DNA of 9,314 nt from an uncultured Ruminococcus sp. GTDB taxonomy: Bacteria; Bacillota; Clostridia; Oscillospirales; Ruminococcaceae. Below the pieces are notes generated by a model. It had not been told where the DNA came from and ran no database searches. It saw only the letters and a program-made list of their open reading frames with translations. The translations under genes and the position numbers were made by a program. Shown here piece after piece: positions 1 to 5,914 of the stretch. Within the stretch, counting starts at the first letter, position 1; each line of letters starts with the position of its first letter. The stretch spans positions 1 to 9,314 of the forward strand of contig CAMWLD010000065.1 of NCBI GenBank assembly GCA_947175005.1, given 5' to 3'.

Positions 1-591
1 CTTTTCACCCACGCCGTTCTTAACGTTCCCGGGGAGCACAATGTTGTCAATGCCGTGGCAGCGGCAGCGGCGGCAAGCCTTTGCAGTGCTGACGGCGAGG
101 CTGTTAAAAAGGGTCTCGGGGAATTTACCGGGGCAAAGCGCCGTTTCGAGAAATACGGCGAAGCCAAGGGCGTTGTTGTCTGCGACGATTACGGACATCA
201 CCCTGCCGAGCTTACTGCCACCCTTACAGCCGCAAAGGGACTGGGCTTTGACCGTGTCTGGGCGGTGTTCCAGCCCTTCACCTTTTCGAGGACGGCAATG
301 CTGCTGGAGGATTTTGCAAAGGCTCTGTCCATTCCCGATAAATGCGTGATAACTGCCATTATGGGCTCACGGGAGAAGAACACCTACAATATTTACGACA
401 AGGACCTTGCTTCCCGTATTCCCGGAGCGGTATGGTTTGAGGACGTGCAGGAACATGACGCAAATTTTGAACTGTGCGCCGACTATGTGGCAAAGAATGC
501 CCGCCCGGGGGACTTGGTTCTTACCATGGGCTGCGGCGACTGCAACAAATGCGCAAGGCTTATTCTGCAAAAGCTTGAAGCAATGGAATGA
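1..591 (+). CDS. murC: UDP-N-acetylmuramate--L-alanine ligase (MurC), C-terminal part; 5' end outside window
   Basis: MurC joins L-alanine to UDP-N-acetylmuramate using ATP, the first amino-acid addition to the peptidoglycan precursor, in the cytoplasm. The frame is open from base 1 and encodes the last 196 residues of a protein usually about 450 long, so only the end of the central ATPase domain and the C-terminal ligand-binding domain are present. Visible family motifs are VPGEHNVVNAVAA (fragment residues 10-22), DDYGHHPAE (62-70) and FQPFTFSRT (90-98). The closing MGCGDCNKC segment corresponds to the usual MGAGD/MGCGD motif, and its run of three cysteines is slightly unusual. The GTG at 55 lies inside a conserved motif and is not the start. 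The stop is 45 bp before the next gene, with no terminator between, so the two may be co-transcribed. The assignment is firm. Confidence 0.95.
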   Translation, partial: LFTHAVLNVPGEHNVVNAVAAAAAASLCSADGEAVKKGLGEFTGAKRRFEKYGEAKGVVVCDDYGHHPAELTATLTAAKGLGFDRVWAVFQPFTFSRTAMLLEDFAKALSIPDKCVITAIMGSREKNTYNIYDKDLASRIPGAVWFEDVQEHDANFELCADYVAKNARPGDLVLTMGCGDCNKCARLILQKLEAME

Positions 592-636
592 TCGGCACAA
601 TACAGCGAAATAAATTTTTGGCAAAGGAATGTTACA

Positions 637-2121
637 ATGGATAATAATTTTAACAGCGGAACAGATTTTTCGGCGGAGAAATCCCCCGAAAATCATGAAA
701 ATGTCCAAAGAGACATGTTTTCCGAAGAAACCGGCTTCGGAAACTATCCCCCGGGCAATGGGCAGGACCGGCAGCCTCGATCCGATCAATGGCAAAATCA
801 GCCGAACGGTTGGCAGAATCAACCGAACGGTTGGCAAAATCAACCGAACGGTTGGCAAGGGCAGCCGAATCAATCGGGGCAATGGCAAGGCGGCAGAACC
901 GATTTGAATAATCAATGGCAGTCGCAGCCTAACGTGTTCGAGCAGGCACAGCCCAATAGCTTCGGGCAATGGCAGGGATATCAGGGCAGCGGATCGGGTC
1001 AAGGACAGCAGGGTTATCAAAATCAGCCACATCAGCCGCAGCAGCCGGGACAAGACCCGTCCGGCTCCGCACCCTATCCCGGTTACCGCCCTTACACCAG
1101 CTATCAACCCGCACCCGGGCAGCCTATGTATTCCCAAATGCAGGATTCATTTTCGGTGACATATCCCGAGCGCAGGGCTATAAAATCCCAATATTTCGGG
1201 GTATTCTCCAAGGGGATAATCCATGCTGTAGGCTCTTTTGCCGCAGCGCAGATATTCTTTATCCTTATGACCCTGAATGGCTATGAATTCCGCACCGATA
1301 ATGAGGGCGCTCAGATAATGGACTGGCAATATCTTTTGGCGGCAACGCTCCCCTCGGTAATATTTTGCCTGCTGCTGTTCATTTGGGATAAATTCCGCGG
1401 CAGGGTAAGCTTCAAAAGCTATTTTTCCACTGATAAGATCAGCGGACGGCAGATACTGGGCTTCTTCGGGGCGTTTCTGTTTGCCTTTTCCGCAGGGCAG
1501 CTCGGGCAGTATGTCCTATACATAGCCTGCCTTGTATTCGGGGTATCACCCATTCCCGAAAGCTATGCCACTGCCCCGCAGTATGATACGCCGTATTTTA
1601 TCGTAACCTTTGTGATGACGGTTTTTGTTGCTCCTATCGCCGAAGAGCTTATGTTCCGCGGAGTGGTGCTAAGGGGACTTTCGCAGGTAAGCGGCAGATT
1701 TGCGATCTTTATGTCGGCAGCCATGTTCGGACTTATGCACGGCAACCTTACACAGGCCTTCTGCGCCTTTGTTATGGGGATAGTTTTCGGCTATGCGGCG
1801 GTAAAGACCGACTCGCTGGTGCTGCCCATAATCGGACATATCACCGCAAATTTCGTTACCACAACAACCGTGCTTGTGGAATATTTCCTTGGAGAGGATG
1901 TCAGCAACGCCTACTGGTTCGCCGTTCTGGGATTGTTCGGACTGATCGGGCTTATTGCAGTTATCGTAATGTACTCCAAGGGATATATCCGTTTTCCCGA
2001 ATACAGCGAATATCACCGCAAGCGCACAATGCCCATTGCCATAACCTGTATCAGCTTTTGGGTGCTTATGGTGCTTTACTGGGGAGATATTCTGTCCAAA
2101 TTTGAACTGGTCGAATGGTAA
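637..2121 (+). CDS. CPBP-family intramembrane metalloprotease with Q/N/P/G-rich N-terminal tail
   Basis: This 494-residue protein has two parts. Residues 1 to about 180 are low complexity, rich in Gln, Asn, Pro and Gly with scattered Trp and Tyr, and include a QPNGWQN repeat (residues 52-79). They are probably disordered and cytoplasmic. Residues from about 193 onward form a polytopic membrane domain of the CPBP (CAAX protease/bacteriocin-processing, Abi) family. The three signature motifs are intact: EELMFR (E336, E337, R341), FGLMH (H368, with N370 nearby) and HITAN (H401, N405). Enzymatic activity is therefore plausible. Family members cleave prenylated proteins, process peptides, give bacteriocin immunity or act as scaffolds; the substrate here cannot be read from sequence. 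The ATG at 637 follows AAGGA (624-628) at good spacing. The tail makes the protein longer than a typical 200-300-residue CPBP protein. It lies between murC and a zinc-binding membrane protein. Confidence 0.88.
   Translation: MDNNFNSGTDFSAEKSPENHENVQRDMFSEETGFGNYPPGNGQDRQPRSDQWQNQPNGWQNQPNGWQNQPNGWQGQPNQSGQWQGGRTDLNNQWQSQPNVFEQAQPNSFGQWQGYQGSGSGQGQQGYQNQPHQPQQPGQDPSGSAPYPGYRPYTSYQPAPGQPMYSQMQDSFSVTYPERRAIKSQYFGVFSKGIIHAVGSFAAAQIFFILMTLNGYEFRTDNEGAQIMDWQYLLAATLPSVIFCLLLFIWDKFRGRVSFKSYFSTDKISGRQILGFFGAFLFAFSAGQLGQYVLYIACLVFGVSPIPESYATAPQYDTPYFIVTFVMTVFVAPIAEELMFRGVVLRGLSQVSGRFAIFMSAAMFGLMHGNLTQAFCAFVMGIVFGYAAVKTDSLVLPIIGHITANFVTTTTVLVEYFLGEDVSNAYWFAVLGLFGLIGLIAVIVMYSKGYIRFPEYSEYHRKRTMPIAITCISFWVLMVLYWGDILSKFELVEW
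790..873 (+). repeat. In-frame tandem repeat, four 21-bp units
   Basis: The units are 790-810, 811-831, 832-852 and 853-873. Each begins TGG and encodes WQNQPNG; the fourth is degenerate (WQGQPNQ). Units 1-3 differ from each other at only one or two bases, which suggests recent slippage or duplication. Because 21 is a multiple of three, copy-number change would keep the reading frame and alter only the tail length of the CPBP protein. Confidence 0.92.
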
Positions 2122-2211
2122 AATGTCAGTATGTATTTTGCTGCACGGTAACTTCAAACCCGGCAATTATGTCGTTTTTTGACAATTAACAATAATTTCG
2201 GACGGTTGTAT

Positions 2212-2217
2212 AAGGAG
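2212..2217 (+). promoter_or_regulatory. Ribosome binding site that fixes the start of the RING-like gene
   Basis: AAGGAG lies 9 bases before the ATG at 2227. The same frame is open upstream to a TTG at 2179, but that codon has no ribosome site, so the start is placed at 2227. Confidence 0.85.
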
Positions 2218-2226
2218 TGTATCATA

Positions 2227-2958
2227 ATGGAAAACGAAAGATTCTGCGCTTCCTGCGGCGTTATCTTTGGAGACGATGATGATGTGGTTGCCTGCGAGCG
2301 CTGCGGGACGCGCTATCACAGGTATTGCTATAATATTTCCGAGCAGGGCATTTGCCGCTGCCAATATGACAAACAGGCGATCTACAGAGAACCCTCTCAC
2401 ACCCTTGACGTTCGGGTCGGAGATAGCGTAGAACCCGTTGACAGAAGCACTCGCTGTCTTTCCTGCGGCAGGGCTGCTGTTCCGGACGGCAGATTTTGCC
2501 CCTACTGCGGCGGACTTACAGCCGCCCCGGGCTTCAGCGTCTCGGAGATAGCCCTTATAGGAAGCGCCGCCTCCGAATATATCCGCAAATTCGAGAGACT
2601 CCGCCAAGGGGGCATAAGCTGGAACTGGTGGGCATTCCTTTGGACTCCCTTATGGTGCTTCTATCGTAAAATGTACCTTGTCGGGATTGCCGCAATGGCG
2701 CTGCAATGGATCACTCGGCTGCTTTTGGGCAGTGCAGCGGTGCTTTTTCAGCTGATCCTTTACATAGTGTACGGCATTATTGCAGACAGCATTTACATGA
2801 ACAGGATAGAGCAGCTTTCCAAAAAAGCCGAGGGACTTTACGGCGACCGTCGGGATGATTTTTTCCGTATAAACGGGGGAGTGAGCACCACTGCTCCCAT
2901 TCTGCTCGGGGTAGGTCTGCTTATGTTGACTATCGTATTGACATATGCTTTAATGTAG
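2227..2958 (+). CDS. Membrane protein with bacterial RING-like zinc module, zinc ribbon and DUF2628-like domain
   Basis: This is a 243-residue protein of unknown function. Residues 7-45 hold a cysteine/histidine pattern (C7, C10, C23, C26, H31, C34, C43, C45) with the spacing of the bacterial RING-finger family 1 (Prok-RING_1), including DDDDVVACERCGTRYH. A second four-cysteine zinc ribbon follows (C77, C80, C91, C94; CLSC...CPYC). After about 30 linker residues, GISWNWWAFLWTPLWCFYRK (129-148) opens a segment like DUF2628, in which a Trp-rich motif precedes membrane helices. Hydrophobic segments lie at about 151-170, 172-195 and 221-241. The likely topology is a cytoplasmic zinc-binding head on a small membrane domain. 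It follows the CPBP protease gene by 105 bp and is closed by the terminator at 2999-3028. The zinc and membrane features are clear, but the role is not. RING similarity alone does not show ubiquitin-ligase activity. Confidence 0.8.
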   Translation: MENERFCASCGVIFGDDDDVVACERCGTRYHRYCYNISEQGICRCQYDKQAIYREPSHTLDVRVGDSVEPVDRSTRCLSCGRAAVPDGRFCPYCGGLTAAPGFSVSEIALIGSAASEYIRKFERLRQGGISWNWWAFLWTPLWCFYRKMYLVGIAAMALQWITRLLLGSAAVLFQLILYIVYGIIADSIYMNRIEQLSKKAEGLYGDRRDDFFRINGGVSTTAPILLGVGLLMLTIVLTYALM

Positions 2959-2998
2959 ATCATATACATAATGTCTTAAAAAGCATTGCATAATAAGC

Positions 2999-3028
2999 AA
3001 ACCGCCGATCCACGGCGGTTTTTATTTT
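2999..3028 (+). terminator. Rho-independent terminator after the RING/DUF2628 gene
   Basis: A perfect 9-bp stem, AAACCGCCG (2999-3007) with CGGCGGTTT (3013-3021), encloses the loop ATCCA and runs into a T-rich tract (TTTTTATTTT). It ends the transcript covering the CPBP and RING-like genes. Confidence 0.93.
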
Positions 3029-3084
3029 CATAACTAATCCTACTGAAATAAAAATAAAAATATTTGTTTTTCGATAAAAACCTA

Positions 3085-3113
3085 TTGACATTCGCAAAAG
3101 AATGTGATATAAT
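3085..3113 (+). promoter_or_regulatory. Consensus SigA promoter of the radical SAM gene
   Basis: A perfect -35 box TTGACA (3085-3090), a 17-bp spacer and a perfect -10 box TATAAT (3108-3113) are present, with an extended -10 TGA directly before the -10. Transcription should begin near 3120, giving a leader of about 40 nt. Confidence 0.93.
3088..3105. promoter_or_regulatory. Possible operator: inverted repeat inside the promoter
   Basis: ACATTC (3088-3093) and GAATGT (3100-3105) are perfect inverted copies six bases apart. They lie between the -35 and -10 boxes, where a bound repressor would block RNA polymerase. The regulator is unknown, and a repeat this short could be chance. Confidence 0.45.
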
Positions 3114-3144
3114 ACCTTTAAGGAAAATGCAAATTCAAATTCCG

Positions 3145-3149
3145 GGAGG
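3145..3149 (+). promoter_or_regulatory. Ribosome binding site that fixes the radical SAM start
   Basis: GGAGG lies 10 bases before the ATG at 3160. The ATG at 3151 directly abuts the site and is too close to be used. The open frame upstream to 3064 overlaps the promoter and is fortuitous. Confidence 0.85.
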
Positions 3150-3159
3150 TATGCAAACC

Positions 3160-4494
3160 ATGTACATAAAGCTCATTCAGCCGAAAATGAAGAAACGCCC
3201 CATGGATACCGACTTAAAGACCCATATGTCGCCGCCTCTGGGACTGTACACCATTGCAAATATGCTGCGGGAGCGGCACATTGTAACGGTGGAAAATGAG
3301 AATATCGCCCCTGTGGAGCTTTATGACCGCCCCGACGCCGTGGGCATATCCGTTACTGTGGATACATTGCCCCGTGCAATAAAGCTTGCCCGTATTTTCC
3401 GCCGTCAGGGCATTCCCGTGATAGCGGGAGGTATATTTGTTACAACCGCCTCCGATTTTATCCCCGAAAATGCCTTTGATTCCCTTTGCATAGGGGCTGC
3501 CGAGCTTACCTGGAATGATATTGCGGCAGACCTTGAAAAGGGCGCTTTAAAGAAAATTTACCGCTGCCCCCGTCCCTTAAAGGGGGAGGACACTGTTTCA
3601 CCAGCCTATGACATGATACGGCAGGACAAGTACCTTTACTGCAACATCATACATACAAGCAGAGGCTGCCCCTACCGCTGCGATTTCTGCTATAACAGCT
3701 CCCGTGAACGGCAGTATGTGAACCGACCCATAAAAGACGTTTTGGCGGATATAAAGGCGGCGGGCAACAGGCACGTTATGTTCATTGACGATAATTTTAC
3801 CGGCAATCCCGCTTGGACAAGGGAATTCCTCGAAAAAATAGAACCGCTTAAATTAAAGTGGAACGCAGCCGTTTCCATAGATATAGCAAAGCGCCCCGAG
3901 CTGCTCAGGCAAATGCGCCGCTGCGGCTGCCAAAGCCTGTTTATCGGCTTTGAGAGCATTGTGGGCGGGTCGGTAAAGGGAGTGCATAAGGTGCAGAATG
4001 AACGGGCAAAATACGAAGAGGCGGTGAAGATCATTCACGGTATGGGGATAATGATAAACGCCAGCTTTGTATTCGGATTGGACAGCGACACACCCGAGGT
4101 TTTTGAGGACACTGTCCGCTGGATAATCGCAAACCGCATAGAAACCGTCACCTCTCACATTCTCACCCCCTATCCGGGCACAAAGCTTTACGGGGAAATG
4201 GCAGAGCAGGGGAGAATACTCACCAATGATCTTGCCCTCTACAACACCGCTCACGTGGTTTTCCAACCGAAGAATATGACCCCGGGGCAGCTTTATAACG
4301 GCTACCTTGACGTGTACCGCCGTGTTTACAGCTTTAAAGGGATAATAATGCGCCTGCCGAAGGAGCGTTCACAGATAATGCCCTATCTGCTTTTTAATAT
4401 TTTCTACCGCAAATTCGGCAATTTTACCGACAGACTTTGCAAGACGGTTGGATATAACCGAATGGGAAAGATCGCAGAGAAAATGTCATACTGA
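3160..4494 (+). CDS. B12-binding-type radical SAM protein
   Basis: This 444-residue protein has a Rossmann-like B12-binding-type N-terminal domain (about 1-150, with SPPLGLYTIANML and AGGIFVT). A radical SAM barrel follows, with the cluster motif C170-x3-C174-x2-C177 in RGCPYRCDFCYN. These three cysteines hold a 4Fe-4S cluster that cleaves S-adenosylmethionine to start radical chemistry. Downstream, FIDDNFTGN, the FIGFES segment and the TPYPGTKLY motif match Elp3/MiaB-fold barrel proteins. B12-class members include methyltransferases and tailoring enzymes, but many in this sequence class lack a clear cobalamin-binding DxHxxG motif, and I do not see one here, so cobalamin use is uncertain. The substrate is unknown. 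The gene stands alone between a terminator and an SRP RNA promoter, with no peptide or biosynthetic partner beside it. The start at 3160 is set by GGAGG at 3145-3149. Confidence 0.88.
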   Translation: MYIKLIQPKMKKRPMDTDLKTHMSPPLGLYTIANMLRERHIVTVENENIAPVELYDRPDAVGISVTVDTLPRAIKLARIFRRQGIPVIAGGIFVTTASDFIPENAFDSLCIGAAELTWNDIAADLEKGALKKIYRCPRPLKGEDTVSPAYDMIRQDKYLYCNIIHTSRGCPYRCDFCYNSSRERQYVNRPIKDVLADIKAAGNRHVMFIDDNFTGNPAWTREFLEKIEPLKLKWNAAVSIDIAKRPELLRQMRRCGCQSLFIGFESIVGGSVKGVHKVQNERAKYEEAVKIIHGMGIMINASFVFGLDSDTPEVFEDTVRWIIANRIETVTSHILTPYPGTKLYGEMAEQGRILTNDLALYNTAHVVFQPKNMTPGQLYNGYLDVYRRVYSFKGIIMRLPKERSQIMPYLLFNIFYRKFGNFTDRLCKTVGYNRMGKIAEKMSY

Positions 4495-4501
4495 ATTGTC
4501 A

Positions 4502-4540
4502 TGATTTCCCTCACTTCGGATAAGGAAATGGGGGAAATTA
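4502..4540 (+). other. Stem-loop just after the radical SAM gene
   Basis: Bases 4502-4513 can pair with 4529-4540 over 12 positions, including G-U pairs, around a 15-nt loop. The hairpin begins eight bases after the stop. No T-run follows, so it is not a classic terminator; it may protect or define the 3' end of the mRNA. Confidence 0.4.
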
Positions 4541-4629
4541 TGTACTTGTTCAACAAAGCGTTAAGCAGTATAGAAAACATTTTTGTAAAATCTGCCATAC
4601 AAAAAAATGGAAAAATTTTAGAAAAACCC

Positions 4630-4658
4630 TTGCATTTTCCTGAAAATTGTGATATAAT
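4630..4658 (+). promoter_or_regulatory. SigA promoter upstream of the SRP RNA
   Basis: The -35 box is TTGCAT (4630-4635) and the -10 box a perfect TATAAT (4653-4658), with a 17-bp spacer and an extended -10 TGA. Transcription should begin near 4665, about 148 nt before the SRP RNA helix. An inverted repeat, ATTTTC (4634-4639) with GAAAAT (4642-4647), sits in the spacer. I see no better promoter closer to the RNA. Confidence 0.82.
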
Positions 4659-4664
4659 AACAAT

Positions 4665-4812
4665 AACCGATTTAAAGAGTGTTGAAAAACGCCGCCGAAT
4701 TGCACCTTGGGCAATTCAAATGTGCCGTTCAAAAATGTGCCCCGTGCCATTGACGAAAACAGGCTTGTGAAAGGGCTTCGGGCGGTGCGGCTTACGCTTT
4801 AAGTAAAAATTT
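4665..4812 (+). other. Leader between the promoter and the SRP RNA; no convincing protein gene in 4495-4812
   Basis: This stretch should be transcribed from the promoter at 4630-4658. It shows a hairpin with a GAAA tetraloop (GTGTT 4679-4683 with AACGC 4688-4692) and a perfect 7-bp hairpin (GAATTGC 4697-4703 with GCAATTC 4711-4717). The word AATGTGCC occurs twice near 4718-4740. A short open frame (4501-4770) crosses the promoter and looks accidental. I do not recognise the Alu-domain sequence of the long Bacillus-type SRP RNA here. The stretch is best read as an untranslated leader that is probably processed off. Confidence 0.45.
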
Positions 4813-4945
4813 AATCCGATATATAGGTGTGCGGGCCCTGTGCAACAAAACACCGTGAACCATGTCAGGCGGGGAACCGAGCAGCATTAAGCGGTACGTT
4901 TAGTGTGCCGCAGCAAGTCCGCACACCTATGTACCGGATTTTTTT
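4813..4945 (+). ncRNA. ffs: Signal recognition particle RNA, small bacterial type (4.5S/scRNA)
   Basis: SRP RNA binds Ffh and its receptor FtsY to bring ribosomes making membrane proteins to the membrane. The conserved core is clear: CATGTCAGG (4861-4869), then a CGG/CCG helix closed by the GGAA tetraloop (4873-4876), then AGCAGCATTAAG (4880-4891). This closely follows the B. subtilis scRNA core from memory (GTCAGG...GGAAGGAAGCAGCATTAAG). The ends form a long closing helix: 4813-4834 pairs with 4919-4940 over 22 positions, with one mismatch and one G-U pair. Only the Ffh-binding domain is present (about 130 nt), with no Alu domain enclosed, so this is the small type. A T-run follows directly. 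Position ahead of dnaX-ybaB-recR matches B. subtilis scr. The exact 5' end is inferred. Confidence 0.93.
4919..4945 (+). terminator. 3' strand of the SRP closing helix plus T-run, acting as terminator
   Basis: The 3' half of the SRP closing helix (4919-4940) runs straight into T4939-T4945. A stable stem followed by seven Ts can stop transcription, so one structure probably both folds the RNA and ends it. Read-through would enter the TPR-dnaX block. Confidence 0.65.
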
Positions 4946-4955
4946 GGAAGTGATC
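4946..4955 (+). promoter_or_regulatory. Ribosome binding site supporting a TTG start
   Basis: GGAAGTGATC matches the extended Shine-Dalgarno GGAGGTGATC at nine of ten bases and begins one base after the SRP RNA T-run. Its spacing favours the TTG at 4958 over the ATG at 4979, which has only a weak GGGG before it. Confidence 0.7.
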
Positions 4956-4957
4956 TA

Positions 4958-5872
4958 TTGAAGTTTCTTTCGGGGCTTATGAATTCCCTGCGGGAGTATT
5001 TTAACAAAACCGCCCCCGGTGTCTTGCGGCTCGTTTATATAGCGGCTGTCTGCTTTATTATTACAGCGGTGTACACAGGAGAAAGCGATATTGCATGGGC
5101 TATAGGTGCGGCTGTTGCAGTAACTGTTGTAATGCAGATGGTGACCGCTCTTCCCGAAATATTTTCCGAAAATCAGCTTCCGTCCTATGATGTTCGTATA
5201 ATACAGCAGAATTTCCCCTTTACCATGTGGAACAGGCTTTATTCCGCAGTGTCGCTCATACACCGCGGGGAAGACAGCGAGGCGCTGGATATGCTGGGGG
5301 ATATAAAGGGAGCGGGTCTTACCGAGCGGCAGAAAGCGGTCACGGGATTTTACCAGTCGGTCTGCTACAGCCGCATGGGCTATCCCACAAATGCAGGGCG
5401 CTGCGCCGCAGAGGCTGCCGATAACAATATCTGCGTGCCCGAATCCATGCTTATGGCGGCAAGAAGCTTTGCCATGGCGGGAAATTTCTCCCAGTCGGAG
5501 GAATATTACGAAAAGCTTATCCCCATTTCCGAGGAACAGCGGGTCTATCCCTTTATATATAACGAAATGGGAAAGGTCTACCTTTCCTCCCAAAAGGGAG
5601 ACAAGGCGGAAAAAGCCTTTGAAAGAGCCTTGGAAATAGGCTTCAGCTCTCCCAACGCTCAAGGGGGTATGGCGCTTGCCTGCCTTATGCAGAACCGCCG
5701 TGACGAGGCCTGCGACTGGTACCGTTTGGCTTTGCTGTCACGTATAGAGGATGATGACGGCTATAAGGAATTTGCCGCTCAGATCTGCCGTGCTTTAGGG
5801 CTTCCCGAGGATTATCTGGACGCTCATTTGCGCGAAAAATATGCAGATAAGACAGTTCGGGCAGCCAAGTAG
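4958..5872 (+). CDS. Membrane-anchored TPR-repeat protein
   Basis: This 304-residue protein of unknown role starts at TTG 4958 with a near-perfect ribosome site. The ATG at 4979 is an alternative that would shorten it by seven residues. Two hydrophobic helices lie at about residues 22-41 and 44-65, suggesting an N-in, C-in hairpin in the membrane. The rest is helical and repeat-like. The clearest tetratricopeptide repeat is near 198-231, with the pattern YNEMGKVYL...GDKAEKAFERALEIG; less regular repeats precede and follow it. TPR arrays act as docking scaffolds, here probably on the cytoplasmic face of the membrane. The gene sits between the SRP RNA and dnaX, a place empty in the B. subtilis order, and is likely co-transcribed with dnaX (42-bp gap). 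No enzymatic motif is visible. Confidence 0.82.
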   Translation: MKFLSGLMNSLREYFNKTAPGVLRLVYIAAVCFIITAVYTGESDIAWAIGAAVAVTVVMQMVTALPEIFSENQLPSYDVRIIQQNFPFTMWNRLYSAVSLIHRGEDSEALDMLGDIKGAGLTERQKAVTGFYQSVCYSRMGYPTNAGRCAAEAADNNICVPESMLMAARSFAMAGNFSQSEEYYEKLIPISEEQRVYPFIYNEMGKVYLSSQKGDKAEKAFERALEIGFSSPNAQGGMALACLMQNRRDEACDWYRLALLSRIEDDDGYKEFAAQICRALGLPEDYLDAHLREKYADKTVRAAK

Positions 5873-5897
5873 CAAGAATGTAAAACTAACTTCCAAT

Positions 5898-5908
5898 AGG
5901 TGGTGTTC
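5898..5908 (+). promoter_or_regulatory. Ribosome binding site that fixes the dnaX start
   Basis: AGGTGGTGTTC matches nine of eleven bases of the extended Shine-Dalgarno AGGAGGTGATC and precedes ATG 5915. The in-frame GTG codons at 5900 and 5903 lie within this site, so they are unlikely starts. Confidence 0.75.
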
Positions 5909-5914
5909 GTTCAG

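Noticed and set aside
367..1137. Long minus-strand open frame of 256 codons opposite murC and the CPBP gene
   Set aside because: It is a mirror of the real genes, with low-complexity Leu/Pro/Ile runs opposite the Q/N repeat, and crosses two confident coding regions.
2179..2213. TTGACA at 2179-2184 as a promoter for the RING-like gene
   Set aside because: The nearest -10-like word (TATAAG at 2209) is 24 bp away and overlaps the ribosome site; spacing is too long for a SigA promoter.
4501..4770. Open frame of 89 codons after the radical SAM gene
   Set aside because: It spans a near-consensus promoter, its ATG has no ribosome site, its product is unlike any family I know, and its composition looks non-coding.
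4750..4778. TTGACG at 4750 as a closer SRP RNA promoter
   Set aside because: At 17 bp spacing the -10 position reads GGGCTT, which is not a -10 box.
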